DNA from: Phycisphaerae bacterium
GTDB lineage: Bacteria > Planctomycetota > Phycisphaerae > Sedimentisphaerales > SM23-30
NCBI GenBank assembly: GCA_016342495.1
Contig: JAEIOG010000030.1
Coordinates: 1 to 49,250, forward strand
Reading direction: 5' to 3'
Length of the DNA: 49,250 nucleotides
In this document: positions 42,741 through 49,250 of the stretch, piece by piece
Layout of the letters: every line of letters starts with the position of its first letter
Position numbering within the stretch: position 1 is the first letter of the stretch
Notes under the pieces: generated by a model
Database searches by the model: none
Told to the model about the DNA's origin: nothing
What the model saw: only the letters and a program-made list of their open reading frames with translations
Position numbers and translations under genes: made by a program

Positions 42741-43580
42741 TCACTGTCGTTGACGGGCCAGTTGCCCACAGGCCGCGGCTATGCTATTGCCTTTGCTGAA
42801 GCGAATCGTATTGGTAACCCCGGCATTATCCAAAGCGGCGTGGAATTTCATTAATTGATCGCGGCTGGCAGGGCGATGGCTGCACTTTTCATGGGCATTA
42901 AACTGCATCAGGTTTATCTGGGCATCCAGACTTTTGGCCAACTCAATTAATTTCCCCAGATCACTATCGCTGTCATTGATATTGGCGATAAGGCAATAGC
43001 TCAGGATAATCTTGCGGCCCACTTTATCACGATAATATTCCAGAGCATCACCCAATTGCTCGATACTGCAGCGATGGCCTGGGCCCATAATGGCTTTGCG
43101 GCCAATATCACTGGCACTATGCAGCGAAACGGTCAGATTTGCCGGCAGATTATCATCGGAAAACTTCCTTATCATGTCAGCTAAACCTACAGTGGAGATG
43201 CTGATATGCCTTTGGCCGATATTGTATTGCTTATGATCGTTAAGAGCCAGGACCGCGGCCTTGACATTAGCATAATTGTCCAGCGGCTCGCCCATCCCCA
43301 TGAAAACAATATTGTTTAGCGTCCCTTTTTCCCCTGTGATAATATCCAGCTGGGCCAGGATTTCTTCGCTGGTTAAATTACGCACGAAAGGGATGGTCGC
43401 CGTCGCACAAAAACTGCATTTGATCCGGCAGCCTACCTGACTGGAAACGCATAATGTCTGACGACTCTTATTAGGAATCAGCACCGATTCGATAATATGG
43501 CCATCGCCAGTTTCAAAGGCATACTTACATATCCCATCATCGCTTTTTTGCTTATAAATTATTTGCAATATCTTCTTCAT
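42741..43580 (-). CDS. RlmN-like radical SAM protein lacking the N-terminal domain
   Basis: This 279-residue radical SAM protein has the cluster motif CRIKCSFC (Cys51, 55, 58) and the RlmN-type patterns IVFMGMGEPLDNY and HISISTVGL. The C-terminal Cys271 (AAACGQLARQ) corresponds to the methyl-carrying Cys of RlmN. Compared with the full-length RlmN in this window it lacks about 60 residues at the front, the small helical domain that helps bind RNA. It could methylate another adenosine or RNA, or be Cfr-like; drug resistance cannot be inferred. It starts within the end of dacB (four-base overlap) and is coded on the minus strand. Confidence 0.8.
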   Translation of the reverse strand: MKKILQIIYKQKSDDGICKYAFETGDGHIIESVLIPNKSRQTLCVSSQVGCRIKCSFCATATIPFVRNLTSEEILAQLDIITGEKGTLNNIVFMGMGEPLDNYANVKAAVLALNDHKQYNIGQRHISISTVGLADMIRKFSDDNLPANLTVSLHSASDIGRKAIMGPGHRCSIEQLGDALEYYRDKVGRKIILSYCLIANINDSDSDLGKLIELAKSLDAQINLMQFNAHEKCSHRPASRDQLMKFHAALDNAGVTNTIRFSKGNSIAAACGQLARQRQ

Positions 43581-45028
43581 TCATTATCCATGCAATATTT
43601 AACTATCTGGTCGATAGTGCTGTTGCTGGCTGAAGGGCTGTTAGTCAGAATAGAAAAGGCCATCCAGCGTCCCTGTTTGTCCTGGCAATAGCCGCTGAGG
43701 GAATTGACCCCGCTGATCGAGCCGGTCTTGGCATAGATGCGGTTATCATATTCACTAAAGCGGCTGCGTTTGGCTAAGGTACCAGTTTCAGGGGTGGCAA
43801 AGGATTCCAGATAGACCGATGAGTTCTTATGTTTGTACATATAAGTTAATATGGTGGTCATTGCCTCGGCACTGATTTTATTATTATGGCTCAGACCGCT
43901 GCCATCATCTATTTTAAACTGGTCGACGGGGATATTAAGCCTTTGCAGGAAAGCTTCAATGTTTTTCCTGCCGCTTTCCCAGCTGCCCTGATTAACTATC
44001 TTATCGCTGTCGGGCCCGGGTGACCGGGTGCCGATGGTTTTGAATAAGGCTTCGGCGGCCAAGTTCAAACTGCGCTGATTGCACTGGTCCAAGACGGTGC
44101 TAAGCTGGGTCTGATGAATCAATAAGGTTTTAAAACCCTCTGGTGGGTTGTTCTGCTTATCGGTGATCTTCTTGATGATGAGCTTGCCCTGTATTTTGAT
44201 GCCATGCTTACTTAGTAGTCTCTCGGCCAGCACAAAGCCATGCAAGGCGCTGGGCTGATGGATGGCCAAATATATCGGTACGGTTCGTTTCGATTGGCAT
44301 TGGCCGATTAAGGTGACATTATTGCTATTGATCGCGCGCAAGGCCCCGACTTTAGTTGAACCTTTGGCGATAGTCTTGCATTTATTAGTGATATCTATAA
44401 ATTTGGTATCGGGCATAAGGCTGTACCTGGCCATCTGGCCGATCGCGGCGGGCTCAAAGAGGATATCGATGCAATTATCATTGAAACTCAGCCCGGCAAC
44501 CTCGGCGGCATACCAGCGATTGGCCTGATCGGGGTCCCAGCTCTTATGAAAGTATTTATTATCAAAGATACTGTCATCGATGATAAGGTTACCTTTGATG
44601 AAATCGATATTATTTTCCTTGAGCTTGGCCGCTAAGACATCGAAAACCTGAAAGATGTCCTGCCCGCGCTGCTCGGCTAAGACCGGATCGCCGATCAGTG
44701 GGTCGCCCGAAGCTATAACTGCCAGGTCATCGCCGGCTATGCCATAAAGGGTGTCATATTGGAAATCCGGGCCCAAAGTGTCCAGTGCCACCGCGGTAGT
44801 AATAATCTTCATATTGCTGGCGGGCTTCTGGGGCCGGTCGGCATTGAACTTATAAATCGTCTGGTCGCTGGCGATATCGCGAAAATGGATTGTATAAAGC
44901 GTGCGGCTGCGGTTCTTGGTACTGATGAGACCATCGATTTTGTCAGCGAGGCTGTCAGCTGTAGCTATTAGCGGGCTAAAGGCAATTAATGCCACGATTA
45001 ATCTAATTGTAAATCTCTTGTTTTGCAT
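43577..45028 (-). CDS. dacB: PBP4-type D-alanyl-D-alanine carboxypeptidase/endopeptidase
   Basis: This 483-residue exported peptidase has a signal peptide (MQNKRFTIRLIVALIAFSPL, then IATADS) and the three active-site motifs of the S13 family: SxxK in PASNMKI (Ser71, Lys74), SxN in SGLSHNN, and KTG in YAKTGSISG. It should trim or cut peptidoglycan cross-links in the periplasm. The first domain insertion typical of PBP4 lies between about 130 and 330. It overlaps the RlmN-like gene by four bases. G and C content is higher than in the flagellar genes. Confidence 0.92.
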   Translation of the reverse strand: MQNKRFTIRLIVALIAFSPLIATADSLADKIDGLISTKNRSRTLYTIHFRDIASDQTIYKFNADRPQKPASNMKIITTAVALDTLGPDFQYDTLYGIAGDDLAVIASGDPLIGDPVLAEQRGQDIFQVFDVLAAKLKENNIDFIKGNLIIDDSIFDNKYFHKSWDPDQANRWYAAEVAGLSFNDNCIDILFEPAAIGQMARYSLMPDTKFIDITNKCKTIAKGSTKVGALRAINSNNVTLIGQCQSKRTVPIYLAIHQPSALHGFVLAERLLSKHGIKIQGKLIIKKITDKQNNPPEGFKTLLIHQTQLSTVLDQCNQRSLNLAAEALFKTIGTRSPGPDSDKIVNQGSWESGRKNIEAFLQRLNIPVDQFKIDDGSGLSHNNKISAEAMTTILTYMYKHKNSSVYLESFATPETGTLAKRSRFSEYDNRIYAKTGSISGVNSLSGYCQDKQGRWMAFSILTNSPSASNSTIDQIVKYCMDNE

Positions 45029-45066
45029 AATAATTCAGATTATAACCAATCTCCCAAAAAAAATCA

Positions 45067-45096
45067 ACCACCCAGCTTGAAGCTGGGAGGGTTTTT
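45067..45096. terminator. Bidirectional terminator-like hairpin between divergent genes
   Basis: CCCAGC (45071-45076) pairs with GCTGGG (45082-45087), with two further outer C-G pairs across a mismatch. T-runs lie on both sides: TTTTT at 45092-45096 on the plus strand, and on the minus strand a run of eight T just past 45061. It may isolate the divergent transcripts or act in a leader. The C-rich/G-rich hairpin also resembles small REP-type repeats. Confidence 0.45.
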
Positions 45097-45136
45097 GGCT
45101 TGCTATTTTGGGGTCAATTGGGTTTAATATCGGGTT

Positions 45137-46150
45137 ATGGAAAAGTTAAAAGCAGGTATAATAGGATTAAAAGGTGATGGCGACGGGTTTTTGACCGCTT
45201 TGGCGGGCAATGACAGGTTTTCGGTGGTCGCTGTTTATGATGCTGACAAGAATCTGGCCGCTGAGAAAGCCGCTGATTTTGATTGTCAGGGCTATGATGA
45301 TCGTCGCCAGCTGATAATCGCAGAGGATCTGGATGTCTTATTACTGATACTACCGGACTATTTATGCGGCGAATGCCTTGGCGAGGCCGCAAAGAAGAAG
45401 ATTCATGTCTTAAAGGCCGCCCCGGCGGGCCGGGAGCTGACCGAATGTTATCAGTCAATCAAAATGATGGCCGGGCAGGGGGCCCAGTATCATATATGCA
45501 CCTTTAAGAGATTCGCCCCGGGCTATCGTTTTGCCAATCAGCTGTTGACTGGTAAGGCTATTGGCCGAATTTATCTGGCGCGGGCCCAGAAGTTCTATAA
45601 TTTCCCCGATTCTCTGGATTTTCGGGGCGACCTGAAACTTTCCGGCGGCGGGGTGCTGCTCAATGATGGCATGGAGATGCTGGATCTGATTACCTGGAAT
45701 ATGGGCGAGCCATCTCAGGTTTATTGTCAGCACAGTAACTTTTGTGCCAAGCGGTCGCTACCGCCTTATCTGACCGAAGATACTGCCGCGGTGCTGCTGG
45801 ATTTTCCCGATGGTGCTACTGCCAGTTTACAGTGCAGCTGGATGACCGGAGTTCAAAGCGAAAATATCCTGTTTCACGGCAGTGAAGGGTCGATTCAGGC
45901 CGGTGAGAATTATGTTAAATGCTATGATGTCAATGGTGACCTGACCGAAGAAGAAAACTTCGATATTGACAGGCAGCAGCTGATTCAAAGGCAGCTGGAG
46001 CATTTTGCCGATGGTATTATAGACCCGGAACTGCCGGCTCTGAGCAAAGCTGAAGCCCAGCTGCTCAATCTGGCGATAGTTCAGTCAGCGTATCTGTCGG
46101 CTAAGACCCGGATGCCGGAGTCTCTGAAGCGTTACGATGCCCTGATGTGA
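45137..46150 (+). CDS. Gfo/Idh/MocA-family oxidoreductase
   Basis: This 337-residue protein has an N-terminal Rossmann domain starting KLKAGIIGLKGDGDGFLTAL (the usual GxGxxG is altered to GLKGDGDG). A C-terminal alpha/beta domain follows with LSGGGVLLNDGMEMLDLITW and FPDGATASLQCSW, the family's substrate-side patterns. The conserved Lys of the 'EKP' motif falls in LKAAPAGREL, where the E and P are missing or displaced, so catalysis may be atypical. Members oxidise or reduce sugars and cyclitols with NAD(P). The substrate is not evident. rlmN follows after 43 bases. Confidence 0.82.
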   Translation: MEKLKAGIIGLKGDGDGFLTALAGNDRFSVVAVYDADKNLAAEKAADFDCQGYDDRRQLIIAEDLDVLLLILPDYLCGECLGEAAKKKIHVLKAAPAGRELTECYQSIKMMAGQGAQYHICTFKRFAPGYRFANQLLTGKAIGRIYLARAQKFYNFPDSLDFRGDLKLSGGGVLLNDGMEMLDLITWNMGEPSQVYCQHSNFCAKRSLPPYLTEDTAAVLLDFPDGATASLQCSWMTGVQSENILFHGSEGSIQAGENYVKCYDVNGDLTEEENFDIDRQQLIQRQLEHFADGIIDPELPALSKAEAQLLNLAIVQSAYLSAKTRMPESLKRYDALM

Positions 46151-46193
46151 TAATAAACAGTTAAAAACTTAATAGATAATATGAAATGATAAT

Positions 46194-47222
46194 ATGGAAA
46201 ATATACTCGGTTACAATAAAGATGAATTAAAGAGCTGGCTAAAGGCTAGTGGATTAAAGCCTTTTCGCGCTGATCAGATACTACAATGGATTTTCGACCA
46301 TGGCGCTACGGGTTTTGACCAGATGACCAATCTATCGAAGCTGGATCGGGATGTGTTAAGCGAATCTCTGGAGATATATTCCAGTGAAGTCGCCGAAGTG
46401 CTTAAATGCCACGATGGCACCGTTAAGCTTTTGCTTAAATGGCCAGATGGAGCCTTGACCGAGACGGTACTGATGTTCCATGGCGATGGCCGCCGGACAG
46501 TTTGTATTTCATCTCAGGTTGGCTGCCCGGTGGGATGCAGCTTTTGTGCTTCGGGACTGGATGGTTTGCAGCGGTCATTAACTGCCGCGGAGATGATAGA
46601 GCAGGTCATGTGGGCCCGACAGCAGCTCGATGATGAGGAACGGATCAGCAATGTCGTGCTAATGGGAATGGGTGAGCCCTTCGCCAATTATCAAAACGTT
46701 ATTGATGCTATTGGAGTGATTAACAGTGCCGATGGAATCAATATCGGGGCCCGGCATATCACTGTCAGTACTGTTGGCGTCCCGCACAATATTCGCAATC
46801 TGGCCGCCCAGCCTTTGCAGATCACTTTGGCCATCAGCTTACATGCCGCCAGCGATGAGCTACGTCAACAGCTGATACCCTGGGCCAAAACTTATAAACT
46901 GCTGGAGGTTTTCGGGGCCGTCGATGACTATTATAATGAAACTCATCGGGAAGTGACCCTGGAGTATGTAATGCTGGAAGGAGTGAACTGCCGGGAAGCC
47001 GACAGTCGCAAGCTGGCTCGCTGGGCCATCGATTATCGTTGCAATGTGAACCTGATTAATTATAATCCGGTTAAAGGTGTTGACTTCCAGCCGGCATCAA
47101 AGGCTACCGTCGACAAATTCATGAACAGCTTAACCCGCCAGGGCGTAAATGTTCATCTGCGTAAGAGCAAAGGCGGCAAGATAGCCGCCGCCTGTGGCCA
47201 GCTGAGGAAAAGGCATTTGTAG
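46194..47222 (+). CDS. rlmN: Dual-specificity 23S rRNA/tRNA adenine-C2 methyltransferase RlmN
   Basis: This 342-residue radical SAM enzyme has all RlmN parts. There is an N-terminal helical domain (1-90, PFRADQILQWIF). The CxxxCxxC cluster CPVGCSFC is at Cys111, 115 and 118. VVLMGMGEPFANY and HITVSTVGVPHNIR follow, and the C-terminal Cys334 (AAACGQL) carries the methyl intermediate. It methylates 23S rRNA A2503 and some tRNA A37 at C2. It is the complete copy; a shorter paralogue lies on the minus strand 3 kb upstream. Start ATG at 46194, with no strong ribosome site. Confidence 0.93.
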   Translation: MENILGYNKDELKSWLKASGLKPFRADQILQWIFDHGATGFDQMTNLSKLDRDVLSESLEIYSSEVAEVLKCHDGTVKLLLKWPDGALTETVLMFHGDGRRTVCISSQVGCPVGCSFCASGLDGLQRSLTAAEMIEQVMWARQQLDDEERISNVVLMGMGEPFANYQNVIDAIGVINSADGINIGARHITVSTVGVPHNIRNLAAQPLQITLAISLHAASDELRQQLIPWAKTYKLLEVFGAVDDYYNETHREVTLEYVMLEGVNCREADSRKLARWAIDYRCNVNLINYNPVKGVDFQPASKATVDKFMNSLTRQGVNVHLRKSKGGKIAAACGQLRKRHL

Positions 47223-47341
47223 AATCATTCCAAATGGGTATTAGCTTTGCTGGTGCGGGGTAGATTTTCCCTCTTGTCAAAGCATTTGATGGTGCTATAA
47301 TGCCCTGAATAATTGAATTCACTATTATGAAAGGCAAGAAT

Positions 47342-48451
47342 ATGGATTATTTAGCACCGCGCAGCGGCATTATGGATGCTTCGGGTATTCGCAAAATCTG
47401 GCAGTTGGCAGCGAAAATGAAAGACCCGGTGGATTTCAGTATTGGCCAGCCGGATTTCGATGCTCCGGCAGAATTGAAAGCTGCTGCCATCGATGCGATC
47501 AATCAAGGTAATAATGGCTATTCCCTTACCACCGGTTATGAACCTCTGCGGCAGCGTATCGCAGCGGATATTAGCGATAATATCGGGTGGGATAAGCCTG
47601 AAGTAATGGTTACCTGCGGAACTTCTGGGGCTTTGAATCTTATTTTTTGGGCTACCGTTGCTCAAGATGATGAAGTGCTGATCCCTGACCCATATTTTGT
47701 GATGTATAAGCATCTGGTGAACTTCAATGGTGGTAAATGTGTTTATGTTGATACTTATCCATCATTCCAGCTAAAGCCAGAACAGCTGGAAACCCTAATT
47801 ACACCCAGAACCAAGATTCTTATTGTCAATAGTCCGACAAATCCATCTGGTGCGGTCTATAATGAAGATGATCTCAGGAAAATCGCAGAGATCGCCCGCA
47901 AACATCAGCTTCTCATTATTTCAGATGAAATCTATAGCAGGTTTAGCTATGACAATGAAGCGGTTTCGATTGCTAAATATTATGAAAATACGATTATCGT
48001 TTCTGGTATGAGCAAAAGCTATGGCATTACCGGTTGGCGAATTGGCTATATCGCGGTGCCTTCACATCTGAAAGAAATGTTTGAGCGGATGGCCGCCATG
48101 CAGCAGTTTACTTTTGTCTGTGCGCCGACGCCTTTGCAGATGGCTACTCTGAAAGGTTATGATTGTGATATCACTCCATTGATTGATCAATACCGCAATA
48201 AAAGAGATATGGTCTATAATGGGCTTAAAGATGATTTTGGGCTGGTTAAACCCGGCGGAGCGTTTTATGCTTTTGTTCCGGCACCCGGTGGCAATGCAAC
48301 AGAATTTGTCAAAAAAGCAATCGCTAATGATGTTCTGGTGATTCCCGGCTCAGTTTTCAGTGCCAGAGATACTCATTTTAGATTAAGCTTTGCGACCTCC
48401 GATGAGAAGATCCAGAAAGGTCTGGAACGGTTGAGGAAGATTGCAAAATAG
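47342..48451 (+). CDS. Class I/II PLP-dependent aminotransferase
   Basis: This protein has 369 residues from the ATG at 47342, which has AAAGG seven bases before it; an in-frame ATG at 47327 is the alternative. Family motifs are FSIGQPDFDAP, the VNSPTNPSGAVYN phosphate/PLP pocket, ISDEIYSRF, and Schiff-base Lys225 in SGMSKSYGITGWRIGY. Aspartate or a related amino acid is the likely amino donor, since the sequence is AspC/AlaT-like, but the exact substrate cannot be told. It follows rlmN by 119 bases and ends at a shared terminator. Confidence 0.9.
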   Translation: MDYLAPRSGIMDASGIRKIWQLAAKMKDPVDFSIGQPDFDAPAELKAAAIDAINQGNNGYSLTTGYEPLRQRIAADISDNIGWDKPEVMVTCGTSGALNLIFWATVAQDDEVLIPDPYFVMYKHLVNFNGGKCVYVDTYPSFQLKPEQLETLITPRTKILIVNSPTNPSGAVYNEDDLRKIAEIARKHQLLIISDEIYSRFSYDNEAVSIAKYYENTIIVSGMSKSYGITGWRIGYIAVPSHLKEMFERMAAMQQFTFVCAPTPLQMATLKGYDCDITPLIDQYRNKRDMVYNGLKDDFGLVKPGGAFYAFVPAPGGNATEFVKKAIANDVLVIPGSVFSARDTHFRLSFATSDEKIQKGLERLRKIAK

Positions 48452-48508
48452 AAATGATTTTAATTGGGGGCGAGACCTGTTGCTAACGCTTGGGTTCTGA
48501 TAAATAAA

Positions 48509-48542
48509 AAAGGGCCTCGGAGATAATATTCTGAGGCCCTTT
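48509..48542. terminator. Bidirectional terminator between convergent genes
   Basis: AAAGGGCCTC (48509-48518) and GAGGCCCTTT (48533-48542) form a perfect 10-pair stem. Read on the minus strand it runs into TTTTTTATTT, a good T-run, so it serves the DUF1097 gene best; on the plus strand TTTAGATTTTA follows. Confidence 0.85.
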
Positions 48543-48563
48543 AGATTTTATTAGTATTTATGT

Positions 48564-49121
48564 TTATGCGGCGTCTTTATTTTCTTCTTTTTTGGCAGCA
48601 GGCATAACCATGGCTTCGTATTTGGTTCTGAATGTAACTGTTACCCAGCCAAATGCCAGACCAGTAACACAAGCGATCATTTCGGGAGCAGCGATTTCCA
48701 TGTAGCCCATTGAACCTTCAGCGATATATCCGGTCTTGAATGAGAAGAATACTGCAGAACCCATGAACCACGCAGGGATAAAGTCGAGAATTTTAATTTT
48801 TTCGACACACATAACTGGGATCACAACGACAAATACCGCGGCAGGTAGTCCAAATGTGCCAAGTCCACTGAATACTCCAGCCATCTCTATAATTGCGATG
48901 GAAGCACAAATACCACCAATATAGCCAATGATGGTCTTGCCAGCCATCTTAACCGAACAGCCACCCAGAAAATACATTGCCCATGATTGGAATGCAATCC
49001 AAACTACAAATCCCTTGCCTAGAACATCAGAACCAGACCAGATCATTGGGGCAAAGAACATCATAGCGGCAGCTTGAAGTGCAACGAAGATCGGAAATAC
49101 AATAAACTTTGAGAATGGCAT
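48564..49121 (-). CDS. DUF1097 inner-membrane protein
   Basis: This 185-residue protein has about five membrane helices (FIVFPIFVALQAAAMMFFAP, WIAFQSWAMYFLGGC, TIIGYIGGICASIAIIEMAG, FGLPAAVFVVVIPVM, MIACVTGLAFGWVTVTF). The phrase FVVWIAFQSWAMYFLGG and the general layout match the DUF1097 family (E. coli YcdZ is one member), whose function is unknown. AAGGAG lies seven bases ahead of the ATG, an excellent ribosome site. The C terminus is charged and cytoplasmic. It stands alone between a terminator and the window end. Confidence 0.85.
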   Translation of the reverse strand: MPFSKFIVFPIFVALQAAAMMFFAPMIWSGSDVLGKGFVVWIAFQSWAMYFLGGCSVKMAGKTIIGYIGGICASIAIIEMAGVFSGLGTFGLPAAVFVVVIPVMCVEKIKILDFIPAWFMGSAVFFSFKTGYIAEGSMGYMEIAAPEMIACVTGLAFGWVTVTFRTKYEAMVMPAAKKEENKDAA

Positions 49122-49250
49122 TGGTTACTCCTTGGAAAACTAAATTGTAATATAGAAAAAATATAAAAGAAACTTTGAGCCTGTTGCACAATGTTTTCAA
49201 ACCCAACCGTTTTGGGTCCGATGGCTGTTTGAGTGAGACGGCTCATTTTT
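49122..49250. other. Upstream region of the DUF1097 gene
   Basis: These 129 bases hold the ribosome site of the minus-strand gene, an AT-rich stretch that likely holds its promoter (49140-49170), and a 6-pair inverted repeat ACCCAA/TTGGGT (49201-49206, 49212-49217) that might be an operator. No gene is seen here. Confidence 0.4.

Noticed and set aside
1-49250. CRISPR arrays, rRNA or tRNA genes, complete insertion sequences
   Set aside because: No regularly spaced repeats, no conserved rRNA segments, no tRNA cloverleaf with a valid T-loop and no transposase gene were seen on either strand.

Overview
The window looks like a chromosomal segment from an AT-rich, motile, diderm bacterium. Gene content and order (FlrB/FlrC-type regulators, flbD after flgE, fliA at the end of a long flgB-to-flhG run, a lipoprotein TolC-type porin, a TPR protein beside flgN) would suit a planctomycete of the Phycisphaerae type. 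That placement is inferred from style, not from a marker gene, and is held at moderate to low confidence. TGA is used as a normal stop in many genes, so the standard bacterial code applies.

Region 1 (1-6,400) is accessory and housekeeping: the tail of an unknown gene, a secreted protein whose frame is interrupted by one TGA, a SemiSWEET-like membrane protein, a zinc-ribbon protein, a VOC/glyoxalase-fold protein, a secreted propeller-like protein, a GAF-GGDEF diguanylate cyclase on the minus strand, and a small MerR regulator. The TGA at 1799-1801 is followed by 45 in-frame sense codons and a very good bacterial SECIS-like hairpin. This is the strongest candidate in the window for something undescribed: a new selenoprotein family.

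Region 2 (6,500-37,200) is one long flagellar locus on the plus strand: a TPR protein, a FlgN-like chaperone, a FlrB-type kinase and FlrC-type sigma-54 activator; then, behind a near-perfect sigma-54 promoter, flgB-flgC-fliE-fliF-fliG-fliH-fliI-fliJ, a MotE/MgtE_N-like coiled-coil gene, fliK, flgD, flgE and flbD. A 560-base gap with a mobile-element-like repeat and a sigma-28-like promoter leads to motA-motB-fliL. After a terminator come fliN-fliO-fliP-fliQ-fliR-flhB-flhA-flhF-flhG, a small membrane protein and fliA (sigma-28). So the locus carries both the activator of its sigma-54 class and the sigma factor for its late class. fliM is not in its usual place beside fliN, and filament, cap, P/L-ring and hook-junction genes are absent from the window.

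Region 3 (37,200-42,720) begins with a multi-hairpin intergenic element that ends in a terminator. It continues with a sigma-70-like promoter followed by a run of ten G, and a four-gene MacA-MacB-TolC-type tripartite efflux operon (HlyD-type adaptor, ABC ATPase, FtsX-type permease, outer membrane lipoprotein).

Region 4 (42,720-49,250) has a minus-strand pair (an RlmN-like radical SAM protein lacking the usual N-terminal domain, and a PBP4-type DacB), then plus-strand Gfo/Idh/MocA oxidoreductase, full-length RlmN and a class I/II aminotransferase, and a minus-strand DUF1097 membrane protein. The stretch from about 42.7 to 47.2 kb is visibly richer in G and C than the flagellar locus.
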